NCBI GenBank assembly: GCA_963989385.1 | Contig: OZ022513.1 | Location: 20,009,928-20,073,927, forward strand | Length of the DNA stretch: 64,000 bases | Direction of reading: 5' to 3' | Source of the DNA: Ctena decussata | Lineage: Eukaryota; Mollusca; Bivalvia; Lucinida; Lucinidae | Shown here: one piece after another, positions 20,575 through 32,944 of the stretch | Layout of the letters: each line of letters begins with the position of its first letter | Numbering within the stretch: position 1 is the first letter of the stretch | Position numbers and translations under genes: made by a program | Notes under the pieces: model-generated | Seen by the model: only the letters and a program-made list of their open reading frames with translations | What the model was told of the DNA's origin: nothing | Database searches by the model: none

Positions 20575-20767
20575 CATATTTCAGAGGGTTAGTGCTGGCC
20601 TGCTATTTTACGGGTCAGGTTTGAATCCCTTTCTAGGCGGAAATCTTTTCTACTGTAAACTAGACACCATCGATTGCACACAGCCTTTCATAATCACCTT
20701 TCCATCGGCTCAGATTAAATATAATGACTGAAATACTGTTGAAAGAGACATCAAATGTTCATCCACC
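20575..20767 (+). mobile_element. tRNA-derived SINE, family 2 (5' partial)
   Basis: Contains GTGCTGGCCTGCTATTTTAC, a B-box remnant CAGGTTTGAATCCC, and the body TGCACACAGCCTTTCATAAT shared with 28351-28553. Confidence 0.65.
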
Positions 20768-21900
20768 CCTCTTGTCAAAATATTTTGAGTAGGCCTCAAT
20801 ATAAGGGGATAATCACAAATTGGCAGGGAAGGGCAACAATAACGGTCAAAGAATTGCTTAATTCAGTAACGTATGATGGTGTGTCGGTTGTTGGAGGAAT
20901 AAAAAAAAAATTCAAGAAATCATCATTCAATTCTTTATATAGCTGGAGAAATATGATTTATATCATGGTAGAAAGCTGTCTCACAAATTTGATGAAAATC
21001 TGTAATTGTGACGGCAGTCCGCTTAATATTGGTGTCGTTTTGTATGGTAAGAGTACGCTAGTGAAAGACTTATTATCGCTAAGACTCCCCCGCTGAGAAA
21101 ACTATAACTATTCATAGCTACCTTAATTGTTGTAAAAATTTGGACACCTTTACCGATTACAATAATTATCATGTTACTGGCTTTTGAGTTTTCTGAAAAT
21201 TGTCATCAGAATTGATCACAGTGTAGACTCTGATCATACGTCTTCCTGAGCAATCTGATCAAAGTCTACCATGTTTGATTCGGGCAATTTTGTCCCATAT
21301 ATAACTTTCTTTGTAAAATGAGGCTTATCATCGGAAAGAGTACAATTTTCCAATTCCGAAAATTGAATGTCTCATGCACATTCTGACCATGACATTTTCT
21401 GGCCACTGTTTGCATTGTAGATAGGTTTTAGATTTTCTGTTGTCAAACAGCGAAGATCCATACCACAGTTCTCATAAGTGCAGTCTGATTTGGATCTTTG
21501 AAACATTGAGTACATTTTCCCCTTGAGGAGCCCCAAATTTATTTGATGGGCTGTGTCAACATTTCAATTTATTTGCACCAGAGGTGCCAAAATAACCCAA
21601 ATCATAATTAGTTTTGAGGGCTGTATTTCGTAAGTTGTGAATGAAATTTAAAGACGTTGCTGGTTAAACGATCAATTTGAAGGTTTAGATAGGAATACTT
21701 TCGTCTCCTCCCCTGTCAAGTAATTATGTTTAATTTTGATAACCCTGTCTTACTCCAATTTCAGTTGACAGTATGTCTGTTGGGTTAACACTGATGTCTC
21801 AAAGACGGTCAACATGATTCCATTTAGGAGAATGCCATCACTTAAGTAGAGGTTTTATGAATTTATAACTTGTGAAACAGTATTTCGAACCATTCATGAT
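20768..21900. other. Intronic DNA with one hairpin MITE
   Basis: At 21205-21275 there is a CTGATCAGACTGCTCC-type hairpin. An open frame at 20755-21096 has no family motif and biased, low-complexity content; I do not call it a gene. Nothing else is recognised. Confidence 0.5.
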
Positions 21901-21909
21901 AGATGTATA

Positions 21910-22087
21910 CAGTAGAACTTCATTGGCTCGAACTGGCTTGGGACCATGAAAATTAGTTCCAGCCAAGGTTAGTTCTAGCCATCCAGGGTTAGTTTCTATA
22001 TAAAGTGACCTCTAGGGACCCAGAAAAGAGTTCTAGACTGAGGCAGGGTTAATGAGCCAGCAGGATTCAAGCCATTGAAGTTCTACT
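21910..22087. mobile_element. TA-flanked MITE with GAACTTCATTGGCTCGAAC ends, copy 2
   Basis: Close to 8329-8509 in length and interior (TTCTATATAAAGTGACCTCT). Confidence 0.75.
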
Positions 22088-22164
22088 ATAAATTCCTAAA
22101 TATTTACTTTTCTGATACATTGCCTACTTAACATTCTTGTGAACAAGTTTTACAGTTCATACTT

Positions 22165-23640
22165 GTATGAGCAGAACCATTCATGAATATCAAATGCATG
22201 GCCACTTGAACCATTTCTGAATATAAAGTGCATGGCCACTTCAACCATTAATGACTGTTAAATGCATGATCGTTTGAACCATTCATAAATATTAAATGCA
22301 TCGCCACTCGAACCATTCATGTACATTAAATGCATGCACACTTGAATCATTTAAGAACATTAGATGCATGGCCACTTGAACCATTCATGAACATTAAATG
22401 CATGCCCACTTGACCCATTATGAACATTAAATGCATGGCCCTTTGAACCATTCATGACTATTAAATGCATGGCCACTTGAACCATTCATTAATTTTGAAT
22501 GCATGGCCTCTTGAACTATTCATGAACATTAAATGCATGGCCACTTGAAGCATTCATGAATACTAACTGCATGGCCACTTGAGGCATTCATGAATATTAA
22601 ATGCATGGCCATTTGAACCATTAATGGCTGTTAAATGCTTGGTCTTTTGAACCATTCATAAATATTAAAAGCATAGCCACTCAAACCTCTTATGAATATT
22701 AAATACATGCCCACTTGAACCATTTATGAATATTTATTACATGGCTATTTGAACCATTCATGACTATTAAACGCATGGCCACTTGAACCATAAATAAATG
22801 TTAAATGCATAGCAACTTGAACCATTCAGGAATATTAACTGCATTTCCATGCACTAACGATTCATGAATATTAAATGCATGGTCACTTGAAATGTTTGTG
22901 AATTAGCATGCTTGGCCATTTGCTGAAACGTCCCTTGATTATTAAGTTCACTTGGCCACTTGAACTTTTTGTGAATAATAAATTCATGGTCACTCGAACT
23001 GTTTGTGAATTTTATATGCATGGCCATGCACTTTAACCATTCATGAATATTAAATGCATTCATGGCCACTTGAACCATTCATGAATATTGAATGCATAAC
23101 CACTTAACCCATTTGTTAATATTAGATACATGACCACATGACCATATTGAATGCTTGGTCATTTGAACTATTCAGGAATATGAAATGAGCCATGCTTGAA
23201 CCACTCATGAATATCAAATGCATTCCACTAAGTGACACATTCATGAATGTTAAATGCATGGTCTCTTGAACAATTCTCAGATTTGAAAGGACTAAAGCCA
23301 TGCACTTGAACGATTCATTATTATTAAATGCATGGCCACTTAACCCATTTGTTAATATTAAATACATGACCACTTGAGTCATACATAAAATGTGAATGTT
23401 ACATACAGTAGCCACTACTGAGCCTTTCATGGATATTAAAGCATGGCCACTTGACCCATTTGTGACTATTAAATAAATGGCCACTTGAATCATTCATGAA
23501 ATTTAAATTCATAGCTACTTGAATCATTCATGGATATTCTTCATCCATTTGTGACTGTTAGGATGCATGGCCACTTGAACTGACATTCATGAATGAATAT
23601 TCAGTGCCATTCATGAATTTTAAATGCAGGTGGCTTCTAA
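22165..23640 (+). repeat. 34-bp minisatellite, about 43 units
   Basis: Consensus unit includes AAATGCATGGCCACTTGAAC and CATTCATGAATATT. Units diverge by substitutions and small indels, so it is not freshly expanded. It lies in ANOS1 intron 1. Long stop-free frames on the minus strand are by-products. Confidence 0.92.
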
Positions 23641-23644
23641 ATTT

Positions 23645-24275
23645 ATTATAAAAAAAATCATAAGTGTCTCATAAAACCAGGTTCATTAAGAGCTCATAAA
23701 AAAGATTGAACTTTGATGCATGAGATTGTTCATGAACTGTCAAAGATGTCAAATGTTCCTAAGATTATCATGAAATCCTAAAGTACTGAATTTTGCCAAA
23801 AGTACAAGAATACATTCTAGAACATTTCTCTCTACTGAAGTCTTGAATTAAATGGTTTTAGCTAGTGTGGATATTTAAGAACTTTCTGTAAACAGATTTC
23901 AGTAAAAGGTTATGTTCATGAACAATTCATGAAATATCCATGAATAATGGCAGGTTGATATACGGTATTCTTGCAAGAGCTTAAAAATATTCAGCATACC
24001 ATATATTTTTTAGTTAAATAAAACAATGTGAAAAAGATAGAAAAAGCAAAAACGCTGATAAATGTCTGATCAAAATCAGATTACTTTTCATGATATGAAA
24101 ATCTACAATTTCATTCATAGTTTGGTTAAGACTTTTACATAAAACAGGGTAATTGGGTGTGAAACGTCTTTTGTATGGTAGGCCATTTGAAGATTGTCAT
24201 TAGTTGCGTTATTGATCAAGAAACATCAGACAAAGGGAATATAGTGATAGAGCAAAAATATGTTTAAAATTTTAA
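23645..24275. other. AT-rich intronic DNA
   Basis: No exon, hairpin or repeat unit supported. Confidence 0.45.
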
Positions 24276-24280
24276 TTCTT

Positions 24281-24511
24281 TTAACCCATTCCATTCAGAA
24301 TACCCCTTTAGGGGTACCTGTGCAAACAGTTTGGATCGCAGATCAGGCCCCACAGATGTGGGGCCTGATCTGAGGTCCAAACTGTTTGCTGCTTAGACAT
24401 CATTTCTACAAGAGTTTATAGTTAGACCAATATTGTCAAAATATTCTTGAATTTTGATGCAGACGACAATTTCAGCAGACGACAAAAAACACCCAGAATG
24501 CAATGGGTTAA
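24281..24511. mobile_element. TTAA-type MITE with TTAACCCATTCCATTC ends (uninterrupted)
   Basis: 231 bp. Hairpin CAGGCCCCACAGATGTGGGGCCTG at its heart (24344-24367). TTAA at both ends; the right TTAA is shared with the next MITE at 24508. Confidence 0.82.
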
Positions 24512-24680
24512 CACTTAAAGAGCCGAAAATGAAAACATGTGAATATGTAAACTGTCTTGATCCAGATGAGGTGGCAAATACTGAGCGGCCTTATCTGGAT
24601 TCATACAGTGTCATTGTTGTTCTAGCCTTTTAATTCTCAATATGATATAGCTTGCAGTTGGTCGAAACATTTTCAGTGTG
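24508..24680. mobile_element. TTAA-type MITE of the GATGAGGCGGCTCAT family, partial
   Basis: Starts TTAACACTTAAAGAGCCGAA; hairpin around CTTGATCCAGATGAGGTGGC. The right end is lost. Confidence 0.6.
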
Positions 24681-25099
24681 CCTTTGCAAAGCAAGGAGTG
24701 CTTATGCTTTACCCACGGCATTAATATTATAGTCCTTGTATGTGTTAGGGTCCTTGTTGGTGGTGTCTCTGATCAAATTACTACATTAATTGTGTTTAAC
24801 TGGATGTTTAATTCTGTATCTCACAAACTTATTGCACCTACAATCATCATACCTGATTATGACTGCAGCAGCTGCATCACACAATTGTGTGCATGTCCTT
24901 GACCAATATGAGTTGACTACTTGGTGTGTGGCACTTTTTTAAGGACAAATTTTGCAAAAACTGTGTACCGCAGTCACACTACCCATGCTCACCCGAGGCT
25001 GTGGGCCGTGGTTACAAATGACTGGTGCAGAGCCATTTCGTCATCCCGACAGACAGAGGCTATGATAGACTGGTCATAAAACTGCAAAACCAAAGCCCT

Positions 25100-25310
25100 T
25101 TAACTCTTTAAGCCCCAGTGACGCAATTAGCAAAATTTGCAAACAGCATAGATCCTGATGAGGCGGCTCATAATGAGCCGCCTCATCTAGATCTACACTG
25201 CTTGCCCTCTAGTCTTTGAATTCTCAATATAAAAAGTCTTGGACAAGGCATTTTTTAAATTTTTGCAGACGTAAATTTTGTCGTCTGCTTTTTGGTAATG
25301 AAAGAGTTAA
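25100..25310. mobile_element. TTAA-type MITE with GATGAGGCGGCTCAT hairpin, intact
   Basis: 211 bp, with ends TTAACTCTTTAAGCCCC and GAAAGAGTTAA. A perfect stem surrounds GGCGGCTCATAATGAGCCGCC. Confidence 0.85.
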
Positions 25311-25724
25311 GCCAACAATGAGCATAGAGACATAATAAATTATTTTACACATCATAAACTCTTCATATATCATTATTTCTGACAATACGTAAACTTCTTG
25401 AAATATGTTTTTGCCGCTGCACCTTACCTACAAGGTAATCACGTTCCATTTTGAGAGTTGACAATGGCATTTCATGGTTTAAAAACAATACTTGCAGATA
25501 AGATTTCAGCCGAAATTGCCTGTCATAAATTTTTGAATTGCTGACACCTCATATGAACCCAAACCCATTGATAACTATGACATGATACTGGATACTCCAA
25601 ATCAAGTCATTTTATTCGATATTTTACTATATTTGGACACTTCCTACATTCAGAGCGCCAGGTAAAGTCACGGGGAGTTTTCTGGATAATCCTTTGATAA
25701 TTTTTCTTATTTCTCAATGAAAAC

Positions 25725-25903
25725 ATACATTGTGACCCCTCATTAGAACCGTCTCGGTGAGACGGTTCAAATGAGGGGTCACAACATATGTCTCACCTGT
25801 GACCCCTCATTTGAACCGTCTCGGTGAGACATATGTTGTGACCCCTCATTTGAACCGTCTCGGTGAGACGGTTCTAATGAGGGGCCACAACATATGTTTC
25901 TAT
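25725..25903. mobile_element. GTTGTGACCCCTCAT hairpin MITE with internal duplication
   Basis: Two hairpins of GAACCGTCTCGGTGAGACGG with arms TGTGACCCCTCATT are fused in tandem; the second looks like a partial duplication of the first. Confidence 0.8.
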
Positions 25904-26405
25904 GGAGAAATACGGCAAGTCCTAAATTATAAGTGTCACCCTACTTACTTGGAGCACTGATCAATTACAGTACTACTAATTGTATCAGCTTTGAATTTGT
26001 TTGTATCTAATTTGTTCTTCAGTCATTGCTGTTGTGAAACTGTGCAGACCCAGATCAAGCTCATCGCTGCTTGCTATAGAATTTCTGTCTAAACATTTGG
26101 CGTAAATATGGTAGCTATAAAACTATAAAAGAAATCTCAAGAGCCTTTTGACACACTTTTATTAGAGCATATTATCATATGTCTGGTTGCTATTGCCTAG
26201 CGGGGAGGGGTCTAACAGTATCTCATACAATTTTTCTTTGCCCCTATCTAAATTTAGATTTTGCATTTTCTGCACCATCAGCGTACAGCCTCCGCACCAC
26301 CATATGGGGACTGTACAGTGCCACCTACTTCATGTCTATGGGCTAAAGGCTTACAATTTATTTAAAATTTGAATAAATTCTTTCTAAGCAAAATCATAGA
26401 GGCCA

Positions 26406-26575
26406 GCACCCATATGAATCTATATGAAAAGATCCAGATGAGGTGGCTGGTCATGAGCCGTCTCGATCAACACCCTCTGAATTTGAATTCTCAGTATGTT
26501 ATAACTTGGACTGAACATCATTTTAAATCTTGCAGATGTAGATTTTGAGGTCTGCTTTTTGGCTTTTCAAGATTT
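26406..26575. mobile_element. Decayed GATGAGGCGGCTCAT-family MITE
   Basis: Retains GATCCAGATGAGGTGGCTGG and the tail TTGCAGATGTAGATTTTGAG. Confidence 0.55.
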
Positions 26576-26604
26576 AAGTTATGGCCATCGATCACTAGCC
26601 CTGT

Positions 26605-27786
26605 GTTACTGCCCGGGTTTTTATCCCCCGACCGAAAGGTTAGGGGGATATAGCGATGAGCCTGCCGTCCGTCCGTCCGTCCGTCTGTCCGTCCGTCCGT
26701 CCGTCTGTCCGTCCGTAAACATTTTCTTGTCTGCTCCATATCTTGAATACCGTTTGGAATAATTTCATGATACTTCACAGTTATGTAGAACAGGTCATGG
26801 CGATGTGTCGCGTGCAAGAATGGTAACTCTTGCTTTTGTAATTTATAAGTTATCTCCCCTTTGGTGAATTTTTGGCAGATTCGTGTCCGCTCTGTAACTT
26901 GAATACCCTTCAGAATATTTTCATGATACTTCACAGATATGTAGAACAGGTCATGACGATGTGTCGCGAACAAGAATGACAACTCTTGCTTTCTTACTTT
27001 TTGAGTTATTTCCTCTTGATGGTTTTAGGTGTGATTTCGTGTCCGCTCTGTAACTTGAATACCCTTCAGAATATTTTCATGATACTTCACAGATATGTAG
27101 AACAGGTCATGACGATGTGTCGCGAACAAGAATGACAACTCTTGCTTTCTTACTTTTTGAGTTATTTCCCCTTGATGGTTTTAGGTGTGATTTCGTGTCC
27201 GCTCCATAACTTGAATACCCTTTGAAATATTTTCATGAAACTTCACAGATATGTAGAACAGGTCATGGCAATGTGTCGCGAACAAGAATGACAACTCTTG
27301 CTTTCTTACTTTTTGAGTTATTTCCCCTTGATGGTTTTAGGTGTGAATTCGTGTCCGCTCCATAACTTGAAAATCTTTTGAAATATTTTCATGATACTTC
27401 ACAGATATGTAGAACAGGTCATGACGATGTGTCACGAATAAGAGTGACAACTCTTGCTTTCTTACTTTTTGAGTTATTTCCCCTTGATGGTTCTATGTTT
27501 GATTTTGTGTCCGCTCCATAACTTGAATACCCTTTGGAATATTTTCATGATACTTCATAGTTATGTAGAACAGGTCATGCTGATGTGTCGCGAACAAGAA
27601 TGACAACTCTTGCTTTCTAACTTTTTGAGTTATTTCCCCTTGATGGTTTTAGGTGTGATTTAGTGTCTGCTCCATAACTTGAATACCCTTTGAAATATTT
27701 TTATGATACTTCACAGATATGGAGATCAGATCATGACAGTTTGTCTCATACAAGAATGACAACTCTTGCTTTCATACTTTTCCGAG
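26605..27786 (+). mobile_element. Tandem-repeat-bearing element, type b
   Basis: Starts GGGTTTTTATCCCCCGACCG with a small inverted repeat (CCCCCGACC / GGTTAGGGGG), then (GTCC)n with GTCT variants at 26666-26717, then about seven units of about 155 bp containing CATGATACTTCACAGATATG and ACAACTCTTGCTTTCTTAC. It ends abruptly in a 43-bp C run. Confidence 0.75.

Positions 27787-27829
<43 letters not shown>
27787..27829 (+). repeat. Run of 43 cytosines followed by A and T tracts
   Basis: C43, then A-rich and T12 tracts to 27873. It terminates the 155-bp tandem array and is a likely assembly-error site. Confidence 0.9.
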
Positions 27830-27831
<2 letters not shown>

Positions 27832-28350
27832 AAAAAAATAAAATAAAATGAAAAAAAAAATTTTTTTTTTTTTACAGAATTGGATTCTTTGTCCAAATTC
27901 ACTTACTAGAGAGCTCAAAATTAGATTTGTAGGGCTTGTACTTTAGAAGTTAGAAGTTATTCAGACATTTAGAAATGTTGAATGTATCATATGCAATACA
28001 TTGTCTACATGATTTCTATTTGAGATTTTACCTCTTTTTAGCAGTTTGGCATACTGTTTTGGTCTGAGTGTTAGATAATCATGCATCTGTTAAGCAGATA
28101 ATGTCAATAAGGAGCATAAAAGAATGACAGTATACTACTTATATGCGTTTTGAAGTGCACCCTGTTTACCAAGGCTCAGGGGGCCTTTGGTCGGGGGATT
28201 TGCCATCTCCTCTGATGGCTATTTTTTCACCTGCCTCTCTAAATTATGCATGTGCTACCATTGTGGCTTTGATACAAATAGCAAGTCATTATGCATGCAT
28301 TTATATAGACAACAGCCGGCAGTCAAAGGTAGAGTTCAGAATACACTGCA

Positions 28351-28553
28351 GGAGCCCCGGTAGCTCAGTAGGTTAAGCGCTGGCCTGCTGATCTAGCGGT
28401 CCTGGGTTCGAGCCCCGCTGTAGGAGGGAATCTTTTCACTGTAAACGGAATTCCATTGCACACAGCCCTTCATTGTCACCCATGCATCATTTCGGTATGA
28501 CTGAAATACTGTTAAAAAGGACGTAAAATTGCAAGTCATCCATCCATACCAAT
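28351..28553 (+). mobile_element. tRNA-derived SINE, family 2, best copy
   Basis: Head GGAGCCCCGGTAGCTCAGTA (A box), then B box GGGTTCGAGCCCC at 28403-28416, then a body with TGCACACAGCCCTTCATTGT and CATCCATCC tail. It lies between two 73-86-bp direct copies of flanking DNA (28265-28350, 28554-28626). Confidence 0.85.
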
Positions 28554-28904
28554 GGCTTTGATACATATATCAATGTCATTATGCATGCAGTTATATAGTC
28601 AAAGGTAGAATTCCGAAAACACTGCATGATATTGTCATATCGGCCACTTAGCTCGCCAGACACACCTGGTGTATAATTCATATATATCTTAACAACAGAA
28701 AAAAACCTGCCGAAGTTTTATCATGTCATTTATGAATGAGTTATTTTTGGCGGGCTTCCAAACGTGGGGCTCAATTAACCTTCTAGATGTACCAGTTTAT
28801 TTAACATTTTATTGTCGTTTCATAATTATTCATATATTATGTTTAAACCTGTTTTGTCATGCAATAGCGTGTCGTAATTACCGTAATTACGGGACAGTTG
28901 TACC

Positions 28905-28985
28905 TCATGACAAACAGTGCAGAACCTGATCAGACTGCTCCTTAAAGGAGCAGTCTGATCAGGGTCTGCACTGTTTGTCATTCCC
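28905..28985. mobile_element. CTGATCAGACTGCTCC hairpin MITE core
   Basis: Near-perfect 70-bp stem: GACAAACAGTGCAGAACCTG ... CAGGGTCTGCACTGTTTGTC. Weaker inverted flanks reach TACCGTAATTACGG (28878) and GGATAATCAGGGTAA (29024). Other cores are at 9495-9560, 21205-21275, 29670-29735, 44765-44835, 46205-46280, 47240-47315 and 49531-49600. Confidence 0.75.
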
Positions 28986-29039
28986 TAAAGATGTTTTTAG
29001 TGCTTCTGAAGACTTTCAAATTTTAGGATAATCAGGGTA

Positions 29040-31230
29040 ACAGCAATAAATTATAAGTTTTCGTGAATTTTTTCAGAAATTTCGGTCATAGCGCATAGAA
29101 ATAATTCATGGCAGTTTTTCTAAATGTCAGAAGTCAAGCTGTCTGCTACGCATTGATCATAAATACCGTAATTTAACATTGTAAAATTTTAAATTTCGTT
29201 TCTAAATTTTCGGACAGAGATATACTGCATGCATTAAAATTAATGCCTGGCTCACATTTGCCCCAGGGGCATCTTAGGTGGTACTGGCTAGGGCGTATGT
29301 GTGCACATTGTGTACAAGAATCTTAATGCGATTTCTTGTACAGGTACCTTGGGGCAGGCTGGGGCAAAGCCATATGGAGGCTGCATGGAGATTGTATAGA
29401 AACCCTGCGGTTGTCATGCAGCCTCCATACAGAAATTGTACGGAGCCAACACAGCTTCTATGCAGAGGCTGCTTGGAGATGATGCGGCAAAAGAGGAGCG
29501 GGGATCAAACCTTTGACCCCTGGATTGGTAATTACCATATTTACTTGGATATAAGATGCGGTTTTCTCTCTCTTTAAAAGCCACTCCGCTTGGAAGAAAG
29601 GCAAGAATGAAAGTGGCAGAGTTGCTTCCCCTGAAAGTGTACCTTCAACCTTTAAGAAGTTTCAACAAATGATATTGATTCTGATCAGACTGCGCTTGAG
29701 GAGCAGTCTGCTCTGAGACTACACTCATTTTACCCAGCCAACTGTCGATTAACTGTTTGGTTTGAAATTTTGTCCAAAACTTTAGAAGTACAGAGAAATG
29801 GGTATTTACTTGCTGAATAAACCATAATCCACTTGGAGGTGGCCCTTGAAAAAAGATATTATTATAAGGGGTCAAAAGGGGTCAAGAGGGACCCTGACTG
29901 AGCTGAATTAAAAGGCCTAATTGATATACAATACTTTTGATACACAAATTTTAAGAATGTCTCAATTTATTTTAATCCGGTAGGGGGTGAGCAGTTGATA
30001 CAAAGGTAGCCTCTTTACCTTTGAATTTGATACTCTTGATGAAAAGGACTAGAAAGTTTTTAGGCTTTGAAGGCTTTTCTTGTTACTGTATTTGCTGTAT
30101 AATGATTACTGTATTTTTTTGGCTGTTAGCATGAGGTTTTCTCTGTCCATAAAAATACCAATTAATACTATACTTGTGGAATTTGGCATCTGCCTAGCCA
30201 AGGGTACTAAGTCCACTTTGTTCATGGACTTAGTTTAACATGGTAATTTGGCTAAACGGTGAGTCCCAACAATCTAGATGCATCTTATAAGATGTAAGGA
30301 TGCATACCGATGTTTTGGATTCTTTTGGAAGCCTAGGGAAAACCTCCATCTTTATAACCGAAGGAATAGTATGGCATTATACACTCCAACTTTTATGGAT
30401 TTCAGTCCAGTTTGAATTGGATAATAAAGATGCTAGAAAGGGCCCTAGACCCAGGGATGGTAACTCTAACATAGTAAAATATGTTGCAGTTGTGGAGTCT
30501 CCCTGCTAGTCACCGTCCTTTGCAAACCTATCCTTTCTACCCAAGGGCCAGAAAAAAAGGGGGAATATGTTAGAGCCCTGGTAGATGCCATGTACTGCAG
30601 GCCAATTAAACTTTCTGATCAAATCACTGTTGAAAGCCCCTGTCCCATGGGCCTGTATTATTTCAGTTATATCAGGATTATGGAAGGGTGTTTATGCATA
30701 GGTTCTGCGACAATCTCATGTGACTTCCTTTGCCTGAGTGGGACTAGAATGTGCGACCTTGAATCCTAAGTCGGTAGCCAAACAGACGCCTCTACTAGGC
30801 TGGATTCATGTTGGGAAATGGGCAGCGCCGCCGCCAGTGTATATATAAATTATGCTTGCATATAATTCTTTATGACCTTAAATGTTAAATTTTGTGTAAC
30901 AGCTGGTAGAAATGAATGGATAGATATATAGGGCTTATGACAATGGAAGGAAGATCTAAATTTGTTTACAAAGGATGTGCCAGGTCAGAGCCTCAGATTA
31001 AAATGAAATATTTGGGTATATGGAGTCAACATCATATGTTTTGTAAAATATTCTCCATAAAATTTGAAATTCTTGTTATAAACCATTCATTTGCAGCCCA
31101 GGCTAGTACCTCAGGGCTTGGGAATAGCAGGTACTTCGTACTTTTCTCCCTGCAGAGCCCCAGTGGGTGCCCTGCCCCTGCACTACAGGGACAAACTCTA
31201 TCAATTTGACAGCCCCCATCCCCAGGGACC
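29040..31230. other. Intronic DNA with repeat fragments
   Basis: 29385-29470 has small inverted GCAGCCTCCAT sequences. 29490-29535 is a family-3 SINE fragment (GGATTGGTA). 29570-29650 is a fragment of the GCCTCCC/AATTTGCTCC MITE. 30640-30790 resembles a decayed family-2 SINE (minus). No exon seen. Confidence 0.5.
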
Positions 31231-31237
31231 ATATATA

Positions 31238-31926
31238 CTGTTCACAAAAAGAAGGGGATACTCTGGTTTGAAAAATTGTAGCATCTACAACATATGAAAC
31301 GCTTAGTACTGATAAGATAAATATCCGTTAGGACACTTTTTATGAAAGTTTGGACGATATCCTGTCACATGATCAGCATACAGTTAGCTTCAGACAGGGG
31401 GTCAGGACAAAAATGTGGTAAATTCGAACAAAAATTTATTCAAATTCTTCAACTAAGCTAACCTTTCAATGCATTTTTGAGTTTTGTATATGCTAAAAGA
31501 TTTTTTTTCTTCTTCAAAATGGTCATTTTAGGAAGAGAACCAGAAAACAAAAATTGTACAGGTGCATCGAGTCACCGAAAAATTTAGAAGTATATGGCTT
31601 GCACCCCTTATTTTGATGAAAAAGTGTTTAAAAGCAATTTTCAGTTTGTTAAATGAATTATTGCGAGTGTTTCTGTGTAAATTTTGTAATCTGAAAATGA
31701 TCTGTTTCCACAGCAGATTCGTGTGAAATCTGGGTGTCCGACCCCTTGTCTAAGACGAATTACAGTGACGGTGACGATCACGTGACAGGATATACCATTA
31801 AAGTTGTAATGCAAAATGTCTTATCGAATATTTGTCTGATGGACACTTGCCGTTTCAGATGGATTTGATATTTTTCTTATTTATACAATTTTTAATATCT
31901 TAATATCCCTTACTTTTTGTGCACAG
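31238..31926. mobile_element. Tc1/mariner-type non-autonomous element
   Basis: Ends CTGTTCACAAAAAGAAGGGG and the complement of CTGTGCACAAAAAGTAAGGG, with TA at 31236-31237 and 31927-31928. An imperfect inverted repeat extends inwards (ATCCTGTCACATGATC / GATCACGTGACAGGAT). 689 bp, no transposase. Confidence 0.72.
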
Positions 31927-32167
31927 TATGTTATGGTTACTATCATAATTGTTTCTGGTATTTTGACAGGAAATTTAAACTCCAGTACATGCACCCCACC
32001 GCTATGGTAGTGCTAAGGTTAAAGTATGGAACTTAAGCCCGGCTGCTATCCCCAGCAGTTCATCCCCAGAAGGTAGCCAGGGTTGCAATTTTCTCTTATA
32101 TTCAGGTTTTTCTGTATAAAGAGTCTGCCTTGAGGCAATTCTGATAAGATTCGAACACATACTTTTT

Positions 32168-32332
32168 ATGTAGATCCTGATGAGGCGGCTCATCATGAGC
32201 CGCCTCATCTGCATCTACACTGTTTGCCCTCTAGTCTTTGAATTCTCTATATGAACTGTCTTGGACAAGGCATTTTTTTATTTTTTGCAGACGTAAATTT
32301 TGTCGTCTGCTTTTTGGTGCTTAAAGAGTTGA
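32168..32332. mobile_element. GATGAGGCGGCTCAT-family MITE, 5'-truncated
   Basis: The hairpin and the right part to GGTGCTTAAAGAGTT are intact; the left third is missing. Confidence 0.75.
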
Positions 32333-32944
32333 AAGGGACAAAATTATGTCCCAAATTTTGTCTTATCTGGAGCTGTACATGGTTAAGCCCCTAAATCTCG
32401 AGCTCAGAAAGTGCCAGGCAACAAGAAAAGGTGATTTGCCATCTTACCAGCAGCAGACATGGAAGACATAGATCAGCCATATAGATGAAACAAGTTGATC
32501 ACTGTCTTTGTGCTGTTCATTTAATGTGACTACTGATTGCAGAAGTCTGATCAGATACAAATGATTGTGTGCTGTTCAGATATGTTTTAAGATACTTTTT
32601 CACATTGGGCCTCAACTAAGCCCCCTGGTGGCCTGTCAAAATCTGAATTATCTTTATCTTGTCATCCTAGCCCATGCCCAAGGTTGAGTTTTGTTGTCTC
32701 ACCTGAGCATATTCAAATTGACAGAGCACTCAGCACTAGCCCTGTCTGATTATACTGGTTCCAAACTGTACACTAATAATGGCCATTGGTATTTTGCAAA
32801 ATGGAACAGAGAAATTTTATGGAATAAGCCACATTGTTAATGTATAAGATTGACAAGGGAGGTAATCAATGTGTTTATTCCATAAATAATATGCAAATTT
32901 AGCAACCAAATTTATTATAATAATTGATAATTACTAATTTAACA

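Noticed and set aside
20755..21096. 113-codon plus-strand frame
   Set aside because: No domain motif, no splice context, starts in a SINE tail; considered chance.
23122..23493. 123-codon minus-strand frame rich in HLIFMN
   Set aside because: Lies within the 34-bp minisatellite.
22165..23640. CRISPR-like regular spacing
   Set aside because: Units are contiguous with no unique spacers, and the host is an animal.
26518..26982. 154-codon minus-strand open frame
   Set aside because: Covers the GTCC microsatellite (giving TDGRTDG repeats) and the 155-bp tandem array; composition is repeat-driven.
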